Shown here: in pieces, positions 1 to 8,464 of the stretch
Position numbering within the stretch: the first letter of the stretch is position 1
Layout of the letters: the number at the start of each line of letters is the position of its first letter
NCBI GenBank assembly: GCA_903899015.1
Contig: CAIUHP010000068.1
Coordinates: forward strand, 1 to 64,000
DNA length: 64,000 nucleotides
DNA from: an uncultured Armatimonadota bacterium
Lineage (GTDB): Bacteria; Armatimonadota; Fimbriimonadia; Fimbriimonadales; Fimbriimonadaceae
Reading direction: 5' to 3'
Translations under genes and position numbers: made by a program
The notes under the pieces: generated by a model
Told to the model about the DNA's origin: nothing
What the model saw: only the letters and a program-made list of their open reading frames with translations
The model's database searches: none

Positions 1-167
1 ATGGCGCTCGTAACACGTTCGATAAGCCGGGCCCTGCTCCGGACTCTTACACGAAAGAGCGCTATATCTTCAGCGATTACTTCCAGTTCACTTTCACTGG
101 TTCACCTCCTCCACCCCCATCAAAGGTTAAGAGCAATGTGCACACCACAAGAAGAGGACTTGGCTAG
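1..167 (+). CDS. C-terminal tail of an unknown protein (5' end outside window)
   Basis: Reading from base 3, the frame stays open for 54 codons to a TAG at 165-167. The peptide is protein-like: an aromatic stretch with YIFSDYFQFTFTG, then a run of five prolines and a basic tail. The alternation of aromatic and polar residues would suit the edge of a beta-rich or exported domain. The other open frame here, starting at base 1, gives a low-complexity serine/arginine peptide and looks spurious. The gene runs in the same direction as the surface-protein genes that follow. No family is recognised. Confidence 0.5.
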   Translation, partial: GARNTFDKPGPAPDSYTKERYIFSDYFQFTFTGSPPPPPSKVKSNVHTTRRGLG

Positions 168-196
168 TCGCAGAAAATCAAGCGACCTAAATGGTG

Positions 197-230
197 GTCT
201 GCCCCCGTCTACAAAAAGACAGGGGCAGAC
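197..230 (+). terminator. Strong hairpin between upstream gene and 939-aa surface gene
   Basis: Two 14-base arms (197-210 and 217-230) pair with a single C-A mismatch around a 6-base loop. It lies 30 bases after the upstream stop codon and 25 before the next start. Only three T follow closely (241-243), so it is either a weak intrinsic terminator or a 5'-leader structure of the next mRNA. Confidence 0.55.
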
Positions 231-254
231 GCCTCGCACTTTTAAGGAAATACG

Positions 255-3074
255 ATGAACCGCAATTTGAAGAGGGCCATCCTCCTATTCGGCACTATGG
301 CGAGTCTGGCAACGAAAGCTGCCGCCGACGACTGGGTACAGGTTTGTGTCGATCCTGCATCGACGACTCCGCCGTATTCTACGGACTGGGGAATGTTGCT
401 TCGTGAGAACGACCTTTTCGGTGCAGCCCTGGGCTTATCAGGAACAGTTAATTTTTCTAAGTACTGTTTTCCTCCCAACGGCGTGACGTTGCCAATGCAG
501 GGCCGTCTAGGATTTACCGTTGGCGTAACAGGCTCCACTCAGGACAACCTTGCTGGAACTCCATGGGATGACCAGATGGGTCTCACCTTTGGAATGCTCA
601 CGGGTGTTTCGGGCAACTTTAGCATCGCCAAATTTTTCGTCGGCGACGCTACAGGCGCCAATATCAAGAGTGACTACTTTGGAAAAGGCGGTCTAGGCAA
701 CTACTGGACCGGTGCTAGCGATCGATATTTTTACGCTGACTATACGAGCAATGGTTTCTTAGTCGCACTTCGCGTTGACGTCATCGGCGATACCGCTCGA
801 TGTCAATGGACATTCCAGAACCAGCAAACCACCGCTGCAACCATCGCCTTTTGGTTCGGACAGTGGGTAGTCATGAACGGCCCACAGGGTGGACACTCTG
901 CGGACTACGTCACAGCACCCGGCCACAAGCCGATGTCGATTGACACTCGGTTCGTTCACAATGCCAACCCCGCTGCAACCTTGCCTCCTGAGCTAGAACT
1001 ACCACCGTACGTCAACTACGGCCTGTACCAGTCAAACGACTATGGGCTTCAAATCGTCTTGCAGCCATCAACCGCAATTCCCGATCAGACACAAGCTGAC
1101 GGAATTGACATCGGTAAGAATGGGTTCCTCCTCGGTAGCATGACTGCTAGCGATGGAGCTATGCCAGACGTGCTGTTGGCCGACACGTTCTTCACATTCG
1201 GTGCCGATGCTTACGTTGAGAAATGGAACGCTACTCCAGTAGCGCCGTTCACAAATCAGTCTCCTGGTGGAGCCGATACACGAACAATCGTCGCTTACTA
1301 TAAGAGCACATGGAGCACTTCTGACTATCAGAAGCCATACGCTGTAGTACTCGACGCTCCTCCAGTGATCGGAACGACGCCAGGCGCTCCTCAGACGTTC
1401 TCGAATGCACCGTTCTTCCTTACGGTTGATATCGACAACACTCGAGGTTTCTCGACTCAGGACACTGCTGTTCCTCTTCAAGACGTTAAGGTAACTCTCA
1501 ACCTCCCTCAGGGAATGAGCGATGCAAACGATGCTACTAAGCAGCAGCTCACTCAGTACATCAACACGATTCCGCCTAAGACGGTTCAGCGTGTAACTTT
1601 CCAAGTGGCAGTTGATCCGACACTCTTTGGCAACCAGCAATACACCGTTACGATCCAGCCGAACCCTGGCATCACGAAGGTTCTCACTGGAACGGTTGTC
1701 GTTGCTTCACAACCCTACTTGAGAATTGGCAACACCGCCAACCTCGTAGCCGCACCATGGCAGTTCTCTGACTCAACTTGGAACACAATCATTGGTGCAA
1801 ATAGTGGATTGGTTCTCGATCAGGACTATCAAGTCTTCGGTTGGGACGGCGCTGCTCAGCAGTATGTTCTGCAGACAAGCCCACTACGAGGTTATGGATC
1901 GTTCGTCATCTCAAATGTAAATGCCGGGTTTATTCCTCTCGGCGGAGCACCTCAGCAAGTCCAAGACATTCAAGCCGGTGCACCCCAGTTGATCGTTCAT
2001 TCCGGCTGGAACCTTATCTCGAATCCATACAACTATGCGATTCCGATTGGTCAGATCGTTGGTGTTCCTGCTTCGGATAACCAGAACAGCTATACGTTCG
2101 AGCAACTTGCAACTCAGAACATTATTAGTGGCTTCCTCGCCTATTGGGATCCGGTCACTCAGGGATACAAGTACACAACAAGCTTCTCTGATCTGATTCA
2201 ACCTAACACTGGATACTGGCTCTTTGTTCAGAGCGATCAAGACGTCGTTATCGACTACCCACCTGTCTTCCAAGAGTTCCTTCCAGGACTCCCAGATCCG
2301 GGCGGCAATGTTCCTAAGCGACACAACGTCTATCAGAAGCCAGCAGCGGCAGCTACTTGGAATGTTCAGCTTATTGCTCAATCCAATGGCTCAATTGATT
2401 CGGGCACTTCAATCGGTCAGGCAACAACAGCAGCCGTTGCGAAGAACCTGCTCCGATACAAGCCACCCGTTGCTCCGATGAAGAATGCGGTATGGACATC
2501 CATCCCAGTTCAAAGTGGAAAGAAGACTCTTCAGTTCGGTCGAGCAATCACCGCACAAGGAGTTGGAACTCAGACTTGGAATTGGCAGGTCTATACGAGC
2601 TCGGCAGGTCCCGTCAACCTCTCATGGCCAGGAATTGCAACCGTTCCAAACAACGTTCAGATTAAGATCGTTGACTTGGCAACCGGTGCGCAGAAGAACC
2701 TCCGACAGGCAGCAGGCTACTCATTCACTGGTAAGGCAAGGTCGACCCACAACTTCCAAGTAGTGGTTCAAACCGGCCCAGCACTGCCAGTCATCAGCAC
2801 TGCAACTGTACGAGCAACTGCTTCCAGCATGTCCTCAACCTACGTGTTGTCAGTCAACGCGAAGACATCTGTTACGATCAAGCAAGGTTCGCAAGTCATT
2901 GCAACTCTCGTTTCTGATCGTTCGGACAATTCCGGTGCGAACACTGCGGCATGGAACTACATGGACGCTGCCAACCGACCAGTGAAGAACGGTACCTATC
3001 AACTCGTAGTTAGCTCAACACCTTCCGGTGGAGCTACTGAGACTAAGACCGTCACCTTCGTCGTAAGACACTAA
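255..3074 (+). CDS. Exported surface protein with C-terminal FlgD-like Ig domain
   Basis: This 939-aa protein starts with a classical signal peptide: basic MNRNLKR, a hydrophobic core and an Ala-rich cleavage site near residue 24. The ATG has AAGGA about 6 bases upstream. The body is rich in Gly, Thr, Asn and Gln and looks beta-structured. Around residues 575-585 it carries a GWNLISNP motif, which I associate with large exported proteins of Armatimonadota. The last ~90 residues (VIATLVSDRS to NGTYQLVVSS) resemble the FlgD Ig-like fold often found at the end of secreted proteins. A cell-surface or matrix role is likely; no catalytic motif is visible. It heads a co-directional set with the LptD-like gene and the next exported protein. 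Confidence 0.75.
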   Translation: MNRNLKRAILLFGTMASLATKAAADDWVQVCVDPASTTPPYSTDWGMLLRENDLFGAALGLSGTVNFSKYCFPPNGVTLPMQGRLGFTVGVTGSTQDNLAGTPWDDQMGLTFGMLTGVSGNFSIAKFFVGDATGANIKSDYFGKGGLGNYWTGASDRYFYADYTSNGFLVALRVDVIGDTARCQWTFQNQQTTAATIAFWFGQWVVMNGPQGGHSADYVTAPGHKPMSIDTRFVHNANPAATLPPELELPPYVNYGLYQSNDYGLQIVLQPSTAIPDQTQADGIDIGKNGFLLGSMTASDGAMPDVLLADTFFTFGADAYVEKWNATPVAPFTNQSPGGADTRTIVAYYKSTWSTSDYQKPYAVVLDAPPVIGTTPGAPQTFSNAPFFLTVDIDNTRGFSTQDTAVPLQDVKVTLNLPQGMSDANDATKQQLTQYINTIPPKTVQRVTFQVAVDPTLFGNQQYTVTIQPNPGITKVLTGTVVVASQPYLRIGNTANLVAAPWQFSDSTWNTIIGANSGLVLDQDYQVFGWDGAAQQYVLQTSPLRGYGSFVISNVNAGFIPLGGAPQQVQDIQAGAPQLIVHSGWNLISNPYNYAIPIGQIVGVPASDNQNSYTFEQLATQNIISGFLAYWDPVTQGYKYTTSFSDLIQPNTGYWLFVQSDQDVVIDYPPVFQEFLPGLPDPGGNVPKRHNVYQKPAAAATWNVQLIAQSNGSIDSGTSIGQATTAAVAKNLLRYKPPVAPMKNAVWTSIPVQSGKKTLQFGRAITAQGVGTQTWNWQVYTSSAGPVNLSWPGIATVPNNVQIKIVDLATGAQKNLRQAAGYSFTGKARSTHNFQVVVQTGPALPVISTATVRATASSMSSTYVLSVNAKTSVTIKQGSQVIATLVSDRSDNSGANTAAWNYMDAANRPVKNGTYQLVVSSTPSGGATETKTVTFVVRH

Positions 3075-3081
3075 ACCCTCC

Positions 3082-3113
3082 GTGGAGACTAGCTTGGACA
3101 AGCTAGTCTCCAC
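3082..3113 (+). terminator. Perfect 14-bp hairpin between two surface genes
   Basis: Arms 3082-3095 and 3100-3113 are exact reverse complements around a 4-base GGAC loop, starting 7 bases after the TAA of the upstream gene. No T-tract follows. It may attenuate or stabilise mRNA between the 939-aa gene and the LptD-like gene, or act as a rho-linked end. A possible GTG start at 3082 lies inside the stem, which argues against using that codon. Confidence 0.6.
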
Positions 3114-3147
3114 ATCAAGGATGCAAATCGCAACCTTGGATTCTCAC

Positions 3148-5175
3148 ATGCAACTGGCGAAACGACTCTTCTCCATAACCACCCTAGCAATCGCTTTTGC
3201 ATGTGCTCACGCGGATACTTCTATCCGCCTAACTTCTTATCCTTCCGTCAGCGTGGCTGATGGCAAGAGCACGGTTACGATCTCTGCGGAGATTCGAGAC
3301 CAAAGTGGAAAACTCGTGCCAGATGGCACTCGAGTTGTTCTTACTTCAACACTTGGAGATTTCCGCGAGAATGTCGTGACCACAGTTGGTGGTATTGCTC
3401 GAGGCATTCTTGTTGCAGGATCAATCCCGGGAATGGCCACTATTACCGCCAAGTCTTTGACGGGTGATTCTAGTCCCACAACTCTGGAGTATCAGTTTGT
3501 GGGAGATCGAGGACAACTGTCTTCAGCGAAGGAATACATTGAAATCGTCGCTCCTTCCTACATGCAGTACACCGTTGATACCCATATTATTGGCGCAGCG
3601 GGAGCAAAGGAAAAGCCAGTTACGGTTCGATATCGAGAGATAGATGTTTCGGCAAGTGATGTTCAACTCAATATTCCGACATACGAGTTGAGAGCCAGAA
3701 ATGCCACTCTCAAAATGGGCAAATTCAGCCAGCATTTCGATGAGCTGTACATCAAGCTGAACACTCGTTTTGGTTTAGGTACGACCACCTTCAAAGTGAG
3801 ACGATCGGACACATTTGTCACCTTGGGTAAGGGAATGGCCTTCGTCAAGATGCAAGATAACGGGTCCTTGTCGATACCCGAGGAAACAGAACGTTACGGA
3901 CTTGCAGAGATTCATCGTACGGGTCTCACCCCAAGCGTTAATACCGATTCGACCCTCTTCAAGTTCGAAGATATAAGTGGGTCCCCTTCAACGGTATCGG
4001 CCAAGAAGGCCGTCGTTTTCCCGAGAAGAGAAGTGCAATTCCAGAAGGCAGAGATCTATGTCGCCAACACCAAGGCGATGTCTCTACCTCTGTTTGAAGT
4101 GCCACTCACAGGCACGACGAGTCCCCTTGTTACGGACCAAATCTTCTCGTTCAACAACAGCAATCTGGGTATCAACTTCCCATACTATATTTCGTTGCGC
4201 CCAGGAGTGACTCAACTCTTGAGGTTCCGAACCGGCCAAGTATCAGGACGGTCTGCCATGACCGACCACGGTGCTTACTTAGATTACGAGTTCAACTGGA
4301 ACCGTGGCGACGATATGGAAGGTGGATTATCGGTTCAAGGAATTGGACGCAATGACTGGTCTGTAGGAGCCAACCAATATATCCGCTTCAACGATCGCAC
4401 GACTGCTTTCGCTCAGGTACTTACCCCAGCGGGACGAAGCTTCTTTGGCACCGGTAATATCGGCGAACAATTCAACGGCTATTCGTTAAGCCTCACCGGC
4501 AGTGCGACGCGAACCCTGACAGGAATCCAATACGGGCAAACTAGCACGTCGGCTGTTCTAGAGAAGGACCCAATCAAGGTCGGTAATACGGGATTCCGGC
4601 TCTATCCTGGCCTTACTGCTTCGATGGATTCTAACCAACTGGATCATTCGAGCCAGAGTGGAGCAGGTGCTCGACTTCGCGCTCAATCCTCTCCAATGGT
4701 GATTGACTCTAACACTAACGTTACGACAAGTTTTCAAGCCTCCTACCTTCGAGGCCGAAACGAGCTGAACGGTGTTCAGTATCTTGCTAGCGCGACGGTG
4801 ACTAAACGACTCAGTTCCGCTATGTCGTTGCTTGCAACATACGATTTCACTCACGACGGGTTCAACGACCGAGTGTTAGGTGAGCATCGCCTAAGTCTCC
4901 AGGCCTATTACAACCAAGGTCGATTTAACATGTCGCTCTTCGGGGCAAAAAGTCTTGATCTGGAGCGCTCAAGTATTTTTGGAGACTTGTCATACCGCAT
5001 TAGCAATCAATGGCGTCTCACCTCCGGCTATACCTATGATCGATATCTTGGAGACTCGTTCCTAGATTATAATTTTGGTTTTACTTACCGACTTGGATGG
5101 CGAGAAGTAGGACTCATCTGGTCCGAACAAACGAAACGCATTGGATTCCAACTTCTTGGCACCACGATTTACTAG
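3148..5175 (+). CDS. Invasin-type Ig domain fused to LptD/OstA-like outer-membrane barrel
   Basis: The ATG at 3148 is chosen because it begins a clean signal peptide (MQLAKRLF, hydrophobic core, AHA site); earlier in-frame starts at 3082 (GTG, inside a hairpin) and 3121 only add a polar extension. After the signal, about 95 residues read like a bacterial Ig-like (Big_1/invasin) domain (SVSVADGKSTVTISAEIRD, VLTSTLGDF). A central region with repeated short beta strands and A-rich pairs (ELRARNATLKMGKF) resembles OstA/LptA strands. The C-terminal ~350 residues alternate aromatic and polar strands and end in ...GFQLLGTTIY, a typical barrel ending in an aromatic residue. A role in lipopolysaccharide or surface-polymer placement is inferred, not shown. 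Confidence 0.6.
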   Translation: MQLAKRLFSITTLAIAFACAHADTSIRLTSYPSVSVADGKSTVTISAEIRDQSGKLVPDGTRVVLTSTLGDFRENVVTTVGGIARGILVAGSIPGMATITAKSLTGDSSPTTLEYQFVGDRGQLSSAKEYIEIVAPSYMQYTVDTHIIGAAGAKEKPVTVRYREIDVSASDVQLNIPTYELRARNATLKMGKFSQHFDELYIKLNTRFGLGTTTFKVRRSDTFVTLGKGMAFVKMQDNGSLSIPEETERYGLAEIHRTGLTPSVNTDSTLFKFEDISGSPSTVSAKKAVVFPRREVQFQKAEIYVANTKAMSLPLFEVPLTGTTSPLVTDQIFSFNNSNLGINFPYYISLRPGVTQLLRFRTGQVSGRSAMTDHGAYLDYEFNWNRGDDMEGGLSVQGIGRNDWSVGANQYIRFNDRTTAFAQVLTPAGRSFFGTGNIGEQFNGYSLSLTGSATRTLTGIQYGQTSTSAVLEKDPIKVGNTGFRLYPGLTASMDSNQLDHSSQSGAGARLRAQSSPMVIDSNTNVTTSFQASYLRGRNELNGVQYLASATVTKRLSSAMSLLATYDFTHDGFNDRVLGEHRLSLQAYYNQGRFNMSLFGAKSLDLERSSIFGDLSYRISNQWRLTSGYTYDRYLGDSFLDYNFGFTYRLGWREVGLIWSEQTKRIGFQLLGTTIY

Positions 5176-6964
5176 CGCATTCATTCTGTTGCTAGTCGCC
5201 TCTCTCGGTTGGGGACAGGCTTTTGGGCGGTTTGGATACCAACAATCCGTTGACATTCCAGGATGGAAGGTTGACCGAACCGGATTTGTGGCCAAAGATC
5301 CTCAAGCGGAGAAGATTCGCTTTCCAGCGCCTTCTCAAGATTGGAAGCCAACGACGACGACGGACACCGAGCAAGTTGTTTCGCTTAACTGCCCGCCCGG
5401 TGGTCCCTCCAAGTTAGGAGTAAACCTATTTGGTCTGGGCTTCTCGCTTTACTTTCCAAAGGGGATCGACCTGCAAGTTGGTTCTACGGGGACTCCATAC
5501 CTGAGCTGGGAGCAGGGAACGGTAGAAGATGGTATTCCAACCCCGCCTTCGTCATGGCTAATGGTGTCGTTTAAGAACAAACAGCCAGCAATGGTTTTTG
5601 GCTTTCCAGATACGCCGACCAGCTTGACTGTCACCGGCGGACCCGGGGCATGGATCTTGAAAGGGCCTAAGGATTTTAAAGGATGGGTTCGAATAGCGTT
5701 GGCGAGGGGGCTTGACTCACAGCTTGCAAATACTCCCGGCGCGTTAGGCAGACTTTCACAAGACGCGGCAAGCCATTCCGGATTCTGGACCAATCCCATT
5801 CCGAAACTGCTCAAAACCTCCATTGAATCCGACCTTCATTCTGTAACCGCAACTTGGCAGTTCGATCGAGCGGGAGCAGTTGTCCCTGCTCCGGCAATGC
5901 TCGCCAACTTAGGGAACTACCCCGTGACCGTTAGGTCCCAAACAAAGCGACTACCAGGATTTAATGAGAATGGACCCCTTGATGTCTTGGTTGGTAAGGA
6001 ACTCTCGATTCGATTTCCTATTAAACGAATCCCGACCGGGCGAAGTTTGGCGATTGGGATTCAACCTTCTGACCCCATCGGCACGGTTTCACCGATTGAT
6101 ATCGCGAGCGTGGTTGAACTTGCATTGGATTCGTTAGTTGCCGGGCGAGACGCTTTGACCCGGAAGTCCGCTGAAGAAGCCGTGACTGAGTTTGTGAGTC
6201 AAGCATCCTTCACGCCTGAGCCGTGGACACAACAGCAGCTGCCCTACGATTCTTACGGTCATGGGCTCGACCTTGCTGCGGCGCACGCGCTTCTTTCGCA
6301 AGCGATTACGTCAACTTCGAGATCAACGTCGGAAGCAAATTCCATGCTCACGTCCGTTTGCTGGCGCCAAGATTGGGCTACCTGGCAGGTTTGGACGTCT
6401 GATGAGACAATTGCTCAGAGGACGGGAGCACTTGCGGCGCTAGCGGGAGCCTTTTGTCCCGAGCCCGAGCGACGATTGGCAGCCGCAATGTTCCAAGCAG
6501 GACTGTGTGGACGTCGTGGCCTTGATGTGTGGAGACGACGAAAAGAGTTCATTACGGACGTTCCCAAAATGATCGAACCTCTTTACGGTGTGCGAAAAGG
6601 CATTTTTGGTATTGAAGGTCCGGTGGAAGAAGGCGAGTCATTCGCTGCTTCTCTGTTGAGCCCCTTAAGGATTTTTACCGAACAAGCGGTCAACCTGACC
6701 AAACGCGGGAACGATTACTTCCTGCAGTGGAGTGTGGTCGACGCCAAACCGTCTGTTATGACTTTGGCCAACGCCTATCCAATCGAAGCAACGGCCTCAT
6801 CAAACATCTCAAAACTGAAGGTCGAGGCGGCACTTGGATTTACTGAGCTTCACTTCGTTCCTGAGACAAGTGGGGTATGTGAAGTTAAGATTACGCTTCC
6901 GAACTTTGGCAAAGCACCTATGGAGCTAGTAAAGATTCCCAACTACCGTGAAGTGTCTAGGTAA
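5141..6964 (+). CDS. Exported protein of unknown function (607 aa)
   Basis: The TTG start at 5141 lies inside the last codons of the LptD-like gene (35-base overlap in another frame) and gives a good signal peptide: hydrophobic FILLLVASLGWGQAFG follows a short basic start. The mature protein is mixed alpha/beta, with an early beta-rich half (GFSLYFPKGIDLQVG) and a helical Ala-rich second half. I recognise no domain. The overlap implies translational coupling with the barrel protein, so a role in the same envelope process is plausible. Its 3' end overlaps nadB on the other strand by 8 bases. Confidence 0.65.
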   Translation: MDSNFLAPRFTSAFILLLVASLGWGQAFGRFGYQQSVDIPGWKVDRTGFVAKDPQAEKIRFPAPSQDWKPTTTTDTEQVVSLNCPPGGPSKLGVNLFGLGFSLYFPKGIDLQVGSTGTPYLSWEQGTVEDGIPTPPSSWLMVSFKNKQPAMVFGFPDTPTSLTVTGGPGAWILKGPKDFKGWVRIALARGLDSQLANTPGALGRLSQDAASHSGFWTNPIPKLLKTSIESDLHSVTATWQFDRAGAVVPAPAMLANLGNYPVTVRSQTKRLPGFNENGPLDVLVGKELSIRFPIKRIPTGRSLAIGIQPSDPIGTVSPIDIASVVELALDSLVAGRDALTRKSAEEAVTEFVSQASFTPEPWTQQQLPYDSYGHGLDLAAAHALLSQAITSTSRSTSEANSMLTSVCWRQDWATWQVWTSDETIAQRTGALAALAGAFCPEPERRLAAAMFQAGLCGRRGLDVWRRRKEFITDVPKMIEPLYGVRKGIFGIEGPVEEGESFAASLLSPLRIFTEQAVNLTKRGNDYFLQWSVVDAKPSVMTLANAYPIEATASSNISKLKVEAALGFTELHFVPETSGVCEVKITLPNFGKAPMELVKIPNYREVSR

Positions 6965-8453
6965 CGAGATCCTGATTGAAGTGAAGCCCAATGTTGGATT
7001 TTCGATGAAGCGCTCCCTCGACAACTGAACGAGCCGCGATCAATAGATTTCGGGTCTCAAGAGGATGCTGGGAATACGGTGACGAAGGAAGTGAATCATA
7101 TTCCTCGATGATTCCATTGACCACTCCTAATGTGTCACGCAAGCCATCTAGAGATCGAACGATCCCAACATTAGCGGTCATCGTACGCTGGAGTGCTCGT
7201 CTCAATCGGATGGATTCGGCTTCAGAAATGCAGTGTACGGGATCACTCGCAACGATGGAAATCGCGGCAAATTGATCGTTCTTGGAAGCATCGGCCGCCG
7301 CAACCGCAAATACTAGAGCTTCGAGAAGACTGTTACTCGCTAGGCGATTTGCGCCATGGACGCCGGTGCTAGCGACCTCTCCAGCGGCATAAAGACCGGG
7401 AATGCTCGTCCGACCTTCCAGATCGGTCACCACGCCACCACACGAATAGTGCTGAGCGGGGACAACCGGAATCCATTCCTTTTCCATTTCCAGTCCTATC
7501 TGCTTGAGCTTTTCATAGATCATCGGAAATTCGTGGGTGAGAGTCTCCCGTTTCAGGTGAGTCATGTCCAGATAGACACACCAAGTCCCGTGCTTCTTCA
7601 TCTCCTCTTCGACTGCCCGGGCTACGACATCGCGAGGAGCGAGTTCTAATCTGGGATCGTAGTCGTACATGAAACGGCGGCCAATGTGGTTTCTTAAAGT
7701 TCCTCCTGCCCCTCGCAAGGCTTCGGATATTAAGAAGCTCCTCATTTGGGGATGGTAAAGCGTTGTAGGGTGGAACTGCATGAACTCCATGTTTTGAACG
7801 TTCGCACCCAAATCTAGAGCTAACGCGATTCCGTCTGCGGTCGCGACCCTCGGATTTGTGGTGTGTTGGTACATTCGGCCACATCCTCCGGTAGCCAACA
7901 AAACTGCGCGAGCTTCAAAAACTTTCGGCCCCAATCCGTCAATTTCAGCCGTGGCTCCAATGCATCTGCCCCCCGAAGTGAGAAGTTTAGTGACGAATGC
8001 ATGCTGGAATACCACGATATTCGAATTCGAACGAGTCGCGGCAACCATCGCCCTTTCAACTTCGGCTCCCGTAGCATCAGCGTGATGAACGATACGATTT
8101 CGGCTATGACCGCCTTCGCGGCCAAGGGCAAGGTCCGAGCCTGAAAAATCAAACTGAGCACCTAGCTGAATGAGCCATCTAATGGCTTCAGGTGCATGCT
8201 GTACAAGATGTCGGACTGCATTCTCATCGCAAAGACCCGCTCCCGCGATCAAAGTGTCTCGCTCGTGAAGTTCCCAGGAGTCTGCTTCACCGACGGCTGC
8301 AGCGATTCCACCTTGGGCCCAACTCGTATTTGACTCCGTAACTTCACCCTTTGTTAGGACACAAACCCTGCCAAATTGCGATGCCTTTAGAGCGTACGTT
8401 AGGCCGGCCAATCCGCTGCCAATGACGAGAAAATCAAACCTCTCGGTATGCAT
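6957..8453 (-). CDS. nadB: L-aspartate oxidase
   Basis: NadB oxidises L-aspartate to iminoaspartate, the first step of bacterial NAD synthesis, in the cytoplasm with FAD. The 498-aa product has the N-terminal dinucleotide fold (VIGSGLAGLTYAL), the family motif SNTSWAQGGIAAA near residue 45, the active-site stretch REGGHSRNRIVHHADATG near 113-130, and the C-terminal FAD motif GEVASTGVHGANRLASNSL. Length is usual for a form with a short C-terminal helical domain. It starts 11 bases after the stop of the glycoside hydrolase gene and is probably co-transcribed with it. nadA and nadC are not in the window. Confidence 0.95.
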   Translation of the reverse strand: MHTERFDFLVIGSGLAGLTYALKASQFGRVCVLTKGEVTESNTSWAQGGIAAAVGEADSWELHERDTLIAGAGLCDENAVRHLVQHAPEAIRWLIQLGAQFDFSGSDLALGREGGHSRNRIVHHADATGAEVERAMVAATRSNSNIVVFQHAFVTKLLTSGGRCIGATAEIDGLGPKVFEARAVLLATGGCGRMYQHTTNPRVATADGIALALDLGANVQNMEFMQFHPTTLYHPQMRSFLISEALRGAGGTLRNHIGRRFMYDYDPRLELAPRDVVARAVEEEMKKHGTWCVYLDMTHLKRETLTHEFPMIYEKLKQIGLEMEKEWIPVVPAQHYSCGGVVTDLEGRTSIPGLYAAGEVASTGVHGANRLASNSLLEALVFAVAAADASKNDQFAAISIVASDPVHCISEAESIRLRRALQRTMTANVGIVRSLDGLRDTLGVVNGIIEEYDSLPSSPYSQHPLETRNLLIAARSVVEGALHRKSNIGLHFNQDLVT

Positions 8454-8464
8454 AAGCTTTATAT

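Noticed and set aside
1068-1640. Long minus-strand open frame inside the 939-aa surface gene
   Set aside because: It lies wholly antisense within a gene with a clear signal peptide and a recognisable C-terminal domain, and its peptide is Ser/Arg-rich without any domain.
3082-3147. GTG start at 3082 (and ATG at 3121) for the LptD-like gene
   Set aside because: The GTG sits inside a perfect hairpin and the extension is polar; ATG 3148 begins a clean signal peptide.
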